A DNA stretch of 20,779 nt from assembly GCA_964195155.1 (NCBI GenBank), contig CAXMOP010000036.1, positions 1 to 20,779 of the forward strand, read 5' to 3'. Under the pieces are notes generated by a model that saw nothing but the letters and a program-made list of their open reading frames with translations, did not search any database and had not been told where the DNA came from. Below, piece after piece: positions 12,041 to 20,517 of the stretch. The position numbers were made by a program, and so were the translations under genes. Position 1 is the first letter of the stretch; each line of letters opens with the position of its first letter. This stretch comes from JACZST01 sp964195155. GTDB lineage: Bacteria > Actinomycetota > Acidimicrobiia > Spongiisociales > UBA5794.

Positions 12041-14067
12041 CCGCAGAAATCGAGACCGTCAGCGATCACACGGCGCTCGGGTTGAGCGACAACGACGTGG
12101 TGGAGATGTATCGCCGCATGGTGCTCGCCCGCAAGCTGGACGACCGCATGTGGGCCCTCAACCGCCAGGGAAGAGTTGCCTTCGTCGTGTCGGTGTCGGG
12201 CCACGAAGCCACGCAGGTTGCCGCTGCTTTTGCCATTGATCCGACGAAGGACTGGTCACTGCCGTACTACCGCGATATTGCCTTCAACATCGGTCTCGGG
12301 GTGAGCGTCGACGACCTGTTCCTCGGTGTCTTCGCCAAGGCCGGTGATCCGGCATCTGGCGGCAGACAGATGCCGAACCACTGGTCGGAACCGGACCTCA
12401 ATATCTTCACCCACTCCTCGGCGATCGCCACCCAGTTCCCCCACGCAGCAGGCATTGCCTATGAGCTGAAGCGAAGCGGCTCCGACGCTGTCGTGATGGT
12501 TTCCGGCGGCGAGGGCTCAACTTCTGAAGGTGACTGGCACGAAGCGATGAACTTTGCCGGCATCCACGAGCTCCCGATGATCTTCCTCATCCAGAACAAC
12601 CTGTATGCGATCTCGGTGCCCGCCGCCGAAGAAGTTGCCGGCCAGATCGCCGAGCGGGCCGCCGGATATGGCATCGAGGGTGTAGTCGTCGACGGCAACG
12701 ATGCGCTGACCGTCTACGGCGCGATGACCGCGGCAGTGGAGAAGGCCAGGGCGGGAGGGGGTTCGACGCTCATCGAGGCAATGACCTACCGGTACTACGC
12801 CCACACGTCAGACGATGACGACAAGCTGTACCGGACCCGGGAGGAAGTCGAACAATGGCGGCGCAAGGACCCGATTCCTGCGATGCGCCAGTATCTGGTG
12901 GAGCATCGGCTGCTCGATACGGCAGGCGAGGCGAGTATCGACGAGGAAGTCGTCGCGCTGGTCACCGCTGCCGCCGAGAGGGCAGAGGGTGCCCCCGATC
13001 CGACCGACGCATTCTCGTATGTCTACGCAAACCCGATCACGCCCACCGAACCCGCCGTTGCGATCGAGGCGGTGCCCCCCGGAGAGGAAGTCAACCTGAT
13101 CACGGCCATCAATCGCTCGCTCCACCACGTCATGGAGCTGCACGACGACATCGTGACCTTCGGGCAAGATGTCGCAGATCCGAAGGGCGGCGTGTTCAAG
13201 GCAACATTGGGGCTCAGCGACGCCTTCGGGCACGATCGATCGTTCAACGCACCGCTGTCCGAGTCGCTCATCATCGGGCTCGGAATCGGCATGGCCGCGA
13301 CCGGCACCAAGGCCATCGCGGAGATCCAGTTCGCCGACTTCATCCATCCCGGCTTCGATCAGCTGGTATCCGAGGCATCACGAATCCACTACCGCTCCAA
13401 CGGCCGCTGGAAGTGCCCGATGGTGGTTCGCGTGCCCTATGGAGGCGGCATCCACGGGGCGCTCTACCACTCGCAGTCCATTGAGGCCATGTATGCGCAC
13501 ATCCCCGGGCTCAAGGTCGTGGTGCCGTCGACGCCGGCAGATGCCAAGGGTCTGCTGCTCTCCGCGGTAGAGGACCCGGACCCGGTCATGTATCTCGAGC
13601 CAAAGAAGCTGTATCGGCTGGCGTCGGGCCCGTTGCCACCCGGCGATCACCGTATTGCGCTTGGCAAGGCGGCGCTTCGCCGCGACGGTGACGACCTGAC
13701 GATCATCGCTTACGGATCGATGGCGCATTTCGCCGTCGAGGCAGCCGACCGCCTCGCCGAAGAGGGCATCGAGATCAGCGTCCTCGACCTCAGGTCGCTG
13801 AAACCGCTCGATTGGCCATCGATCAACGCCGCAGTCGAACGAACCAGCAAGGTGCTCGTCGTGCACGAAGACAACGAGTTCCTCGGGTTCGGCGCAGAGA
13901 TCTCGGCCCAGATCATGGAGAAGGCGTTTGACTGGCTCGACGCACCGGTGCAGCGCTATGCAACCCCCGACGTCCCGACCTTCCCGTATGCACCAACACT
14001 CGAGACCCAGCTCATTCCCGACGTCGAAGGCATGATCGGCAGGGCAAGGGACCTCGCCGCCTACTGA
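12037..14067 (+). CDS. Fused alpha-beta E1 component of branched-chain 2-oxoacid dehydrogenase
   Basis: A 676-residue thiamine-diphosphate enzyme with E1-alpha (about 1-330) fused to E1-beta (about 350-676). The alpha part has the ThDP motif GGEGSTSEGDWHEAMNFA...NN (157-188) and the HTSDDDDKLYR loop. The beta part has DPKGGVFKATLGLSDAFG, NAPLSESLIIGLGIGMA and the MVVRVPYGGGIHGALYHSQS segment. It decarboxylates 2-oxo acids and passes the acyl group to E2 lipoate. Together with the upstream dehydrogenase it would feed branched-chain acyl-CoA. E2 and E3 are absent from the window. TTG 12037 overlaps the upstream TGA and has GAGGTG seven bases ahead. An acetoin or pyruvate substrate is possible but the context favours branched chains. 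Confidence 0.92.
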   Translation: MTAEIETVSDHTALGLSDNDVVEMYRRMVLARKLDDRMWALNRQGRVAFVVSVSGHEATQVAAAFAIDPTKDWSLPYYRDIAFNIGLGVSVDDLFLGVFAKAGDPASGGRQMPNHWSEPDLNIFTHSSAIATQFPHAAGIAYELKRSGSDAVVMVSGGEGSTSEGDWHEAMNFAGIHELPMIFLIQNNLYAISVPAAEEVAGQIAERAAGYGIEGVVVDGNDALTVYGAMTAAVEKARAGGGSTLIEAMTYRYYAHTSDDDDKLYRTREEVEQWRRKDPIPAMRQYLVEHRLLDTAGEASIDEEVVALVTAAAERAEGAPDPTDAFSYVYANPITPTEPAVAIEAVPPGEEVNLITAINRSLHHVMELHDDIVTFGQDVADPKGGVFKATLGLSDAFGHDRSFNAPLSESLIIGLGIGMAATGTKAIAEIQFADFIHPGFDQLVSEASRIHYRSNGRWKCPMVVRVPYGGGIHGALYHSQSIEAMYAHIPGLKVVVPSTPADAKGLLLSAVEDPDPVMYLEPKKLYRLASGPLPPGDHRIALGKAALRRDGDDLTIIAYGSMAHFAVEAADRLAEEGIEISVLDLRSLKPLDWPSINAAVERTSKVLVVHEDNEFLGFGAEISAQIMEKAFDWLDAPVQRYATPDVPTFPYAPTLETQLIPDVEGMIGRARDLAAY

Positions 14068-14079
14068 GCGTGAGCCAAC

Positions 14080-14973
14080 ATGGCGTCTGAAGTGCGAATC
14101 AGGCCAGCGCTGGCTTCCGATCGGGAGGCCATCGCTGCGTTCACCGAACACACCTTCGATTGGGGTGACTACGTCGCCGGCGCCTTCGATACCTGGCTTG
14201 ACCAACCGGGCACGCAGCTCGTCGTGGCGGTCGATGACCAAGACCGCGCGGTCGCCCTGAGCCGGGGACGGCTCGTCTCCTCATCCGAGGCATGGTTCAA
14301 CGCCGCCCGCGTCCATCCAGACTGGCGGGGCCGGGGCATCGCGGGAGACATGGCGGCGGTGCTGCGCAACTGGGCGGCCGAGGAGGGCGCCCTGGTGGGA
14401 CGCCTCCTTGTCGAGGACTGGAACGAGGCGGCGATCCGGCACGTTGAGAAGATCGGATTTCGTCAGGTGGTGAGCGTGGTGAGGTGCACGAAGCCGATCG
14501 GCGAAGCATCCCCGAACCCGAATGGCAACGGAGGTAAGCGTGTCCCATCCCGACTCCGTGCTCGCCCGGCTCACGCCGAGGACGCCATACCAGCGTTTGC
14601 CTCCTGGTCGATTGGCCAGTTGGGCACGGCGATGCGAGGATTGAGCGGTGGCCACTGGACCTTTGCCAAACTCACCGTCGACCACCTGGTAGTGGCGGCG
14701 AGAAGCGGAGCCTTCTGGGAGATCGGTGGCGGCTGGGCGGTAGTGGACGGGGAAGGCCCCCGTCTCGAGGCCAGCTGGCTCGAGACCCGCCCCGAGGATG
14801 CACCCGAAATGATCCGAGCACTGATCGACCTGGCGGTTGGTCGCGGCGTCGAATCGATCGACATCTGGCTGCCGCCGCTGCCATGGATCGTGCGCGATGT
14901 CAGACGCCTCGGTTTCGCATTGGAGCCGATGGCGGTCTACGCGGTGGAGCTATCACCACAGGCGATCCCTTGA
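14080..14973 (+). CDS. GNAT-family N-acetyltransferase with a degenerate second half
   Basis: A 297-residue protein, 12 bases after the E1 stop, so probably in the same operon. The first 150 residues form a GNAT domain with acetyl-CoA motif VHPDWRGRGIAGDM (78-91) and the usual AIRHVEKIGF helix-strand. The second half (about 175-297) looks like a second, degenerate GNAT-type fold (DIWLPPLPWIVRDVRRLGF) without an intact RxxGxG/A motif. The substrate cannot be inferred. The start ATG 14080 has only a weak GAG-rich upstream region. Confidence 0.85.
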   Translation: MASEVRIRPALASDREAIAAFTEHTFDWGDYVAGAFDTWLDQPGTQLVVAVDDQDRAVALSRGRLVSSSEAWFNAARVHPDWRGRGIAGDMAAVLRNWAAEEGALVGRLLVEDWNEAAIRHVEKIGFRQVVSVVRCTKPIGEASPNPNGNGGKRVPSRLRARPAHAEDAIPAFASWSIGQLGTAMRGLSGGHWTFAKLTVDHLVVAARSGAFWEIGGGWAVVDGEGPRLEASWLETRPEDAPEMIRALIDLAVGRGVESIDIWLPPLPWIVRDVRRLGFALEPMAVYAVELSPQAIP

Positions 14974-15021
14974 CCGACTACCTTCAGCGGCCGATGTAGC
15001 TCTGTCTACCTGGGATTAATC

Positions 15022-15573
15022 GTGGCCGCAGAGTCATTCGAAGCCCTCGTCGCCTCCGCGAAGGACGGCTCGGACGTGGCCTGGAACGAACTGCTGGCGC
15101 CGATCGCCCCCAGGTTGATCGGATATCTCGGCCTGAGGGGAGCCAGGGATCCGGAGGCAGTTGCCGGCGATGTCTTTGTCGACGTTGCCCGCAACATCGA
15201 CCGCTTCAGCGGAGACCGGGCCGGATTCAACTCCTGGGTGTTCGTGATCGCCCACCGCCGGCTCATCGACGAGCACCGCCGCATTGATGTCCGCCCGGAC
15301 GAGACGCTCACCGGTGAGCCGATCGAGGGCGGAGCGACGATAAGCGCGGAGGAGGAGGCCCTCCGAGCCGCCTCGAGCGGAAAGGTGGCCGCCCTCCTCT
15401 CCGAGTTGACCGCACCACAACGTGACGTGATCTTCCTGCGGATCGTTGCCGATCTCTCGGTAGAGGAGACGGCACGCGTCTTGAACCGCCCGGTCACCTC
15501 CGTCAAGGCGCTGCAGCGTCGCGGGCTTGGTGCGCTGCGAAGGGAGGTCCGCGATGAGGGGGTATCGCGATGA
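15022..15573 (+). CDS. ECF-type sigma-70 family RNA polymerase sigma factor
   Basis: A 183-residue sigma factor. Region 2 spans about 20-88 (WNELLAPIAPRLIGYL, then DVFVDVARNIDRF and WVFVIAHRRLIDEHRR, the -10-binding part), and region 4 about 125-175 (LTAPQRDVIFLRIVADLSVEETARVL, then the SVKALQRRGLGAL recognition helix). The absence of extra domains is typical of ECF factors that answer a cell-envelope signal. The start is GTG 15022; no ribosome binding site is apparent in the 48-bp gap. TTGACC at 14970-14975 could be a -35, but no matching -10 is convincing. Its stop overlaps the next gene (ATGA), the usual layout for a sigma/anti-sigma pair. Confidence 0.9.
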   Translation: MAAESFEALVASAKDGSDVAWNELLAPIAPRLIGYLGLRGARDPEAVAGDVFVDVARNIDRFSGDRAGFNSWVFVIAHRRLIDEHRRIDVRPDETLTGEPIEGGATISAEEEALRAASSGKVAALLSELTAPQRDVIFLRIVADLSVEETARVLNRPVTSVKALQRRGLGALRREVRDEGVSR

Positions 15574-16550
15574 GTGTTCCATCCGATTACGAAGGTGGAA
15601 TGGCATTATCACTCAGCGATCATGACGCAGAAGCGCTACTCACCGGGTTCGGGGATCCTCAGGAGGACCTCGCAGACGTTGCCGAGATCCTGACCGCGAT
15701 CAAGGCGGCGGGGCAACCCGAAAGAGCAGCCGATTTCTCTCACCTCTTCGCCCTCGCCGTCACCGAGTCGCGGCTCACCGAGATTGAGCGCTTTGCCAAT
15801 GAGCAAGTCACGATCACCGAGGACTGGCGGCCGCGGGTGATGCCGCGCCTCGCCATCGGTGCCGCAGCACTCTTTGCGATCGTGGCGATGTCGAGCGGTC
15901 TCGCCTACGCAGCGAACGGGGCGAAGCCGGGGGATATGTTGTACGGGCTAGACCGGGCCTTCGAAAGGGTCGGCATCGGGAACGGGGGAGCCGGCGAACG
16001 CCTAGCAGAAGCAGATGCGTTGTTCGCCGGGGGTGACGCTCCGGCAGGCCTCATCCACGCCGCCGAGGTCGTAGCCGAAACGCCCGCCGGTCAGACAGCG
16101 GCCCCGGCTATAGAAGAGGCAGCGACCCGCCTCGAGAACGGGCCAGTTGGTCCAGGTTCGAACGACGCGGTCCAGGATCTCCTCGATTACATCCACGGCC
16201 AGCATGACAAGGGCGCGCCGGTCGTTGGCAGCGATTTCGGCAGCAAGTTGGCGGGCCTAGCCCAGATGATCGGGGAAAGGCCGGACAGCGCCGATGCCTC
16301 CGAGGACGCACCAGGCCAAACCAAGGGCGAAGGCGACGAAGACGCCCCCGGAAACTCAGAGAACGTACCCGGCCAGGGCGGCGGCCCACCAGATTCAATT
16401 CCAGGCGGCGGTCCACCAGACTCCACCCCAGGGCAAGGATCACCAGATTCAATTCCAGGCGGCGGGCCACCAGACTCCACATCAGGGCGCGGCGGGCCAC
16501 CAGACTCCATCCCAGGCGGCGGGCCACCGGGCCAGGGCGGCGACGGCTGA
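15570..16550 (+). CDS. Single-pass membrane protein with Pro/Gly/Asp/Ser repeat tail, likely anti-sigma partner
   Basis: A 326-residue protein. Residues 1-90 are acidic and helical and should be cytoplasmic. One helix at about 92-115 (RLAIGAAALFAIVAMSSGLA) is followed by AANGAKPGDMLYGLDRAFER, a segment of the DUF5667-like type found after the helix in actinobacterial anti-sigma-like proteins, and GAGERLAEA. The last 70 residues are nine-residue repeats around PPDSxPGGG. The anti-sigma role is inferred from the ATGA overlap with the ECF gene and the topology; no zinc HxxxCxxC motif is present. The tail is probably an extended extracellular segment reaching into the cell wall. Confidence 0.75.
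   Translation: MSVPSDYEGGMALSLSDHDAEALLTGFGDPQEDLADVAEILTAIKAAGQPERAADFSHLFALAVTESRLTEIERFANEQVTITEDWRPRVMPRLAIGAAALFAIVAMSSGLAYAANGAKPGDMLYGLDRAFERVGIGNGGAGERLAEADALFAGGDAPAGLIHAAEVVAETPAGQTAAPAIEEAATRLENGPVGPGSNDAVQDLLDYIHGQHDKGAPVVGSDFGSKLAGLAQMIGERPDSADASEDAPGQTKGEGDEDAPGNSENVPGQGGGPPDSIPGGGPPDSTPGQGSPDSIPGGGPPDSTSGRGGPPDSIPGGGPPGQGGDG
16376..16545 (+). repeat. Imperfect 24-30-bp tandem repeats encoding PPDSxPGGG units
   Basis: About six units, each containing CCACCAGA(C/T)TC, encode PPDSIPGGG, PPDSTPGQG, SPDSIPGGG, PPDSTSGRG and related peptides. Units with the same serine-isoleucine codons (GATTCAATTCCA) recur at alternating positions, suggesting that a two-unit block was duplicated. 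Confidence 0.8.
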
Positions 16551-16555
16551 TCAGA

Positions 16556-16590
16556 CCGGATTAATCCGGAGGGGTGTTGGTGAGCACCCC
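16556..16590. terminator. Possible bidirectional terminator between convergent genes
   Basis: CCGGATTAATCCGG (16556-16569) is a perfect palindrome, followed at once by a hairpin GGGGTG (16571-16576) / CACCCC (16585-16590). It sits in the 75-bp gap between the anti-sigma-like gene and glcF. No run of T follows on either strand, so it would be an atypical terminator; the AT-rich palindrome could also bind a protein. Confidence 0.4.
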
Positions 16591-16625
16591 AGTGATCGCA
16601 GCCGTCGCCGCACGTCCGGCTCGAA

Positions 16626-17840
16626 TCAATTCCCCGAGCTGATCGCCTCCCAGTAGAGCTCCACGGGGTGGGCCACCCGCACCGAGTCGCCGAGCTGGCT
16701 GCGTAACTGCATCTCACAGCCGGGGTTGGACGAGGCAACCATGGTCACATCAGCGGCTCGCACTTCGTCGGCTTTGCGGGCACCGAGCTGCTGCGATGCC
16801 TCGGGGTGCGAGAGCTGGTACGCACCGGCTGCGCCACAGCACATCCCGTGCTCGTCGATCTCCACCGGCTCGTAGCCGGCGGCCCGCAGAATCGCCCGCG
16901 GCTCGTCGACGATCCGCTGGGCATGCCGGAGGTGGCAGGGATCTTGCACCGCTACCCGGCCCAGGCCGGCCTCCAGGGTGGGGAGCGAGCCATCGGCGAT
17001 CAAGGAGGCGACGAGCTCGGTGGCATCCTGCACCCGGGGGGCCAGCGACCCCGCACCCCAATGCCCGTAATCCTTGAGATGGGCCGAGCAGCCTGCGGCG
17101 TCGACGACCACCGTATCGAAGCCATCGAAAGCCACGACATTCCGTTCCGCCAGCGACGCCGCTTCGGAGGCGGCGCCCTCATGTGCAGCGAGGGCACCGC
17201 AACAGGTCTGGCCGTCGGGAGCGACGACCCGGTACCCGGCGAGGCGCAGCAATTGGATGAGCGCAGCATGGACCTCGGAGAACCAGGGGTCCATCACGCA
17301 CCCGGAGAAGAGGGCGACGGTTCCCCGCGGCGAGCCTTCCGGTTCCCACGATCGGCCCTTGGTCGACGGCACAGGAAACGGGATCGGCCGCAAGCCCCCT
17401 GCCCGGGCCAGCGGTCCGGGCAGCCTTCCGGCAAGCCCGGTGCGCTGGGCACCGGCGGCTACCCACGAGCCGGCGGTGACCAGTCCGCGCATCGCAATGG
17501 CCTTGCCGAACACGACCCGTTTGGTGGCGCTTGCCCGGTTCGCATGTTGCGCTGCCACCTCCGCCCTCGCTCCTTCCATGGCCCGCCCGAACGGCACCAT
17601 CGACGGGCACACCACTTCACAGGCGCGGCACTGGAGGCAGAAATCCATCACGTCGGAGAACCTCTGGTCGATCGTCAGGCCACCGCTGTGCACCGCTCGC
17701 ATCGCCGCCAGACGGCCTCGTGGCGATGCGGCTTCGTCGCCGGTCAGGCGAAACGTCGGACAAACCGGCAGGCAAAGACCGCACTCGACGCACGCGTCGA
17801 GCTCATCTTTGGTCGGCGCCCACTCGGTGACCCAGGCCAT
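16626..17840 (-). CDS. glcF: Glycolate oxidase iron-sulfur subunit GlcF
   Basis: A 404-residue protein with two 4Fe-4S motifs, CVECGLCLPVCP (about 17-28) and CLQCRACEVVCP, and two CCG-type modules ending in QTCCGALAAHEG and MCCGAAGAYQLSHPE that bind further redox centres. It passes electrons from the GlcD/GlcE flavoproteins to the quinone pool when glycolate is oxidised to glyoxylate. The start ATG 17838-17840 overlaps the stop of glcE by one base (TGATG). The frame extends upstream to 17951, but that part is antisense-like and antedates the conserved start. Length is close to the E. coli protein. Confidence 0.92.
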   Translation of the reverse strand: MAWVTEWAPTKDELDACVECGLCLPVCPTFRLTGDEAASPRGRLAAMRAVHSGGLTIDQRFSDVMDFCLQCRACEVVCPSMVPFGRAMEGARAEVAAQHANRASATKRVVFGKAIAMRGLVTAGSWVAAGAQRTGLAGRLPGPLARAGGLRPIPFPVPSTKGRSWEPEGSPRGTVALFSGCVMDPWFSEVHAALIQLLRLAGYRVVAPDGQTCCGALAAHEGAASEAASLAERNVVAFDGFDTVVVDAAGCSAHLKDYGHWGAGSLAPRVQDATELVASLIADGSLPTLEAGLGRVAVQDPCHLRHAQRIVDEPRAILRAAGYEPVEIDEHGMCCGAAGAYQLSHPEASQQLGARKADEVRAADVTMVASSNPGCEMQLRSQLGDSVRVAHPVELYWEAISSGN

Positions 17841-18979
17841 CACACACCTCCCGGCAGGATGCCGGGGTTGCAAATCCCGGCCGGGTCGAACCGCTGCTTG
17901 ATCTGTCGCTGCAGCGCGGCCGATCCGGGCGCAGTTCCCCATGTGCCCCACTCGGCACGAACATCGTCCGGTGCGGCCTCGATCACCAGCGAGCCGCCCG
18001 CCGACTCGGCCCAGGATCGCGCGGCCGCGAACCCGTCGGCGGAAAGGCGCTGATAGCCAGCCTCGACCAATCCCACGCCGTACTGGGCGATCCAGCTACC
18101 GGCATCGAAGTCCCGCGCCCGTGCCAGAGCTTCGTCGACCAGCCTGGCCGGCACCCGGAAGCTGACCCGGAGCGGATCGTCATTCGGTCCCGGCCAATCC
18201 AGGGTGTTGGACACGTCGCCGCCAAGGGCCGCTGCCTGCGCCTCCACTTCCTCCGGCGTACCGCCGAGAGAGAGCGCCCCCACTCCACTGCGACCGGGAC
18301 CGCCGATGCCAAGCACGGCGAGCGGACGATATACCGAAAGCCTGGCCGCTTCCGGTGCTTCGACGGCGACGGTGGCCGTCGCCATCGGCTCCGACCACAA
18401 CTTGAGCAACACCGGGCCCACCATCCCGAGGCTCCCGAACGAGCCGGTGAACAGACGGGGCATCCCATATCCCGTCGATGACTTCACGACGGGGCTCCCG
18501 CCGGTGATGACCTTCCCGTACCCGGTGGCCACAGTGACCTGGAGCACACGGTCGCGGGTTGGCCCGTGGCGCAGCCGTCTGAAGCCGGACCGGCCGGTGG
18601 CGACGATGCCGCCGATGGTGGCCTTCGGCTCGGTTTCGGGCAGGACCGCGGAAAGGCGCCGCTCTGCAAGTACCTCGTCGAGCTCACCGAGGGTCACCCC
18701 GGGTTCCACCCGGACGGTCAGATCGTCTGGTTCGTAGTCGATGATTCGCTTCATGGCCGACGAGGTGATCACCACGTCGGCATCGACCGGGTTGCCGAGG
18801 CCGCGGTGGAGCCCGGCCCCGTAGAAGGAGACTGGAGCACCGGCCTCGGCGGCCACGGCAAGGACCTCGGCGGCGTCTTCGATCGAGGCTGGTGCGACGA
18901 CGAACTCTGCATCCACGTCGACCGTTTCGTCGCGGAGCCGCTCGAAGAGCTGCCTGGTGGCCATCCGCAGCGCGCTCAC
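17840..18979 (-). CDS. glcE: Glycolate oxidase FAD-binding subunit GlcE
   Basis: A 379-residue PCMH-type FAD protein. FAD-domain segments include VAPASIEDAAEVLAVAAEAG, VSFYGAGLHRGLG, RVEPGVTLGELDEVLAERRL and the IGGIVATGRSGFRRLRHGP stretch, then GSFGSLGMV, with the family's ending FDPAGICNPGILPGG. It is shorter than GlcD and lacks its C-terminal His-rich domain, as in other glcDEF systems. I chose GTG 18977-18979 because it overlaps the glcD stop (GTGA); an ATG five codons on (18964) is an alternative. The very long frame to 19432 is antisense to glcD. GlcE acts with GlcD and GlcF at the membrane. Confidence 0.88.
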   Translation of the reverse strand: MSALRMATRQLFERLRDETVDVDAEFVVAPASIEDAAEVLAVAAEAGAPVSFYGAGLHRGLGNPVDADVVITSSAMKRIIDYEPDDLTVRVEPGVTLGELDEVLAERRLSAVLPETEPKATIGGIVATGRSGFRRLRHGPTRDRVLQVTVATGYGKVITGGSPVVKSSTGYGMPRLFTGSFGSLGMVGPVLLKLWSEPMATATVAVEAPEAARLSVYRPLAVLGIGGPGRSGVGALSLGGTPEEVEAQAAALGGDVSNTLDWPGPNDDPLRVSFRVPARLVDEALARARDFDAGSWIAQYGVGLVEAGYQRLSADGFAAARSWAESAGGSLVIEAAPDDVRAEWGTWGTAPGSAALQRQIKQRFDPAGICNPGILPGGV

Positions 18980-20373
18980 ATCGCACCGACGTCGAAGCAG
19001 CGCGAGCCCTCGGGCAAGATCTTGCCCGGGTTGAGGACACCGTCGGCGTCGAAGGCCTCGCGCAGCCGCGCCTGGCCGTCCAGGTCGTCGGCGGAGAACA
19101 CGCTTGGCATGAGATCGCGCTTCTCGAACCCGATCCCGTGCTCGCCGCTGAGGGTTCCGCCCGCTTCGACTGCGATCGCCACCATCTCGCGAGCGGCGGC
19201 GACGACACGCTCGGTCATGCCGGGCTCGGATGCGTCGAACGAAACGAGCGGATGCAGGTTGCCGTCCCCGGCGTGGAACACGTTCATCAGCGTGAGGTCG
19301 TGCCGCTCGGCGATTTCGTACGTTTGCTTGATCACCTCGACGATGCGGGTGCGTGGCACGACCGTGTCGTTCAGGTAGTAGTCGGGGGCAGACTGCGCAA
19401 TGGCACCGAATGCCGACTTGCGGCCTTTCCACAGCAGATCGCGTTCGACCTCATCCGCAGCAACTCGCACTCGTCGTGATCCGTTGCGAACGGCAATCTC
19501 TTCAAGCAGTTTCACCGACGCCGCGGTTCCCGCCGGATGACCGGAGACCTCGGTCAGCAGCACGGCAGCCGCATCGGTGGGGTAGCCGGCATGGACGAAC
19601 GCCTCGACGGCGCGGCACATCGGATCGTCCATCATCTCGAGGGCGGCCGGGATGATCCCGGTGGCGATCACGTCGGACACCGTTCTCGCCGCGAATTCGA
19701 TGTCGTCGAACTCCATGAGCAGCGTGGCCACCTCTGGTGGGTTCTCGGTCAAACGAACCAATATCCTGGTGACGATGCCGAGAGTTCCCTCGCTGCCGAC
19801 GACGACGCCGCGCAGGTCGAACCCCGGCGGGTCGGGTGCTTCGCTGCCGAGGGTCACGATCTCGCCCTCGGCGGTCACCAGCTCCACGGCAAGGACGTGG
19901 GCGACGGTCGATCCCTCCGCCAGACAGTGGGGCCCGCCGGCGTTGGTGGCCACGTTCCCGCCGACGGTGCATGCCGATTGCGACGACGGGTCGGGCGCAA
20001 AGTGCATGCCAACGCCGGCCGTTGCCGCAGACAGGTCCAGATTGACGACACCCGGACCGACCCAGGCCGTGCGCCCGGCGGCGTCGATCTCGTCGATCGC
20101 GTTCATCCTGGTGAGCACGATCAACAGCGAGTTGTCCGCCGGGACGGCCCCGCCCGCCAGACCGGTGCCCGCACCGCGGGCGACGATCGACAGGCCGGCG
20201 TCCCTGGCGATCTTCACCGCTGCGGCCACCTCCTGGGTGGTCTCCGGGAAGACCACAACCGCAGCGCCACCACGGCGCAGACCGGCGTCCTTGGCGAACA
20301 AGTGCTGATCGAGCGGATGCGTCCTCACCCGGGCAACGCCGAGCAAGTCGACCAGTTCGGCGACGGCGTCCAT
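18976..20373 (-). CDS. glcD: Glycolate oxidase subunit GlcD (FAD-linked)
   Basis: A 465-residue FAD-linked oxidase. The PCMH FAD domain includes VVARGAGTGLAGGAVP, GPGVVNLDLS, SACTVGGNVATNAGGPHCL and GVVVGSEGTLGIVT. The C-terminal domain has HAGDGNLHPLV and SGEHGIGFEKRDLMP with its catalytic-site histidines, ending in LNPGKILPEG. It oxidises glycolate (or a related 2-hydroxy acid such as D-lactate) to the keto acid; the presence of glcE and glcF in order supports glycolate. The start ATG is 20371-20373. It is first of the operon; its promoter must lie in the 20374-20564 gap, which contains two heptamer arrays. Confidence 0.92.
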   Translation of the reverse strand: MDAVAELVDLLGVARVRTHPLDQHLFAKDAGLRRGGAAVVVFPETTQEVAAAVKIARDAGLSIVARGAGTGLAGGAVPADNSLLIVLTRMNAIDEIDAAGRTAWVGPGVVNLDLSAATAGVGMHFAPDPSSQSACTVGGNVATNAGGPHCLAEGSTVAHVLAVELVTAEGEIVTLGSEAPDPPGFDLRGVVVGSEGTLGIVTRILVRLTENPPEVATLLMEFDDIEFAARTVSDVIATGIIPAALEMMDDPMCRAVEAFVHAGYPTDAAAVLLTEVSGHPAGTAASVKLLEEIAVRNGSRRVRVAADEVERDLLWKGRKSAFGAIAQSAPDYYLNDTVVPRTRIVEVIKQTYEIAERHDLTLMNVFHAGDGNLHPLVSFDASEPGMTERVVAAAREMVAIAVEAGGTLSGEHGIGFEKRDLMPSVFSADDLDGQARLREAFDADGVLNPGKILPEGSRCFDVGAM

Positions 20374-20434
20374 CCGCGCAGAGTACCCCTGCCACCCGAA
20401 GGGTGACCCGTTGGTAGGCGGCTTTCAACGGGAA

Positions 20435-20483
20435 AGTCCACAGTCCACAGTCCACAGTCCAAAGTCCACAGTCCACAGTCTTC
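20435..20483. repeat. Heptamer tandem array AGTCCAC (six to seven copies)
   Basis: Seven consecutive 7-bp units: AGTCCAC three times (20435-20455), AGTCCAA, AGTCCAC twice, then AGTCTTC (20477-20483). It lies about 60 bp upstream of the glcD start. The minus strand reads GTGGACT. The array is too short-period and spacer-free to be CRISPR. Confidence 0.9.
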
Positions 20484-20517
20484 AGCCAAAAAGCGCAGTT
20501 GTCCTTGTCGCAGCACG

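Noticed and set aside
12808..14241. Long minus-strand ORFs opposite the E1 gene
   Set aside because: Shadows; the plus strand encodes a full-length, motif-complete enzyme.
18980..19432. N-terminal extension of the glcE frame
   Set aside because: It is antisense-phase reading of glcD, very arginine-rich, and the GTG at 18979 fits a coupled start.
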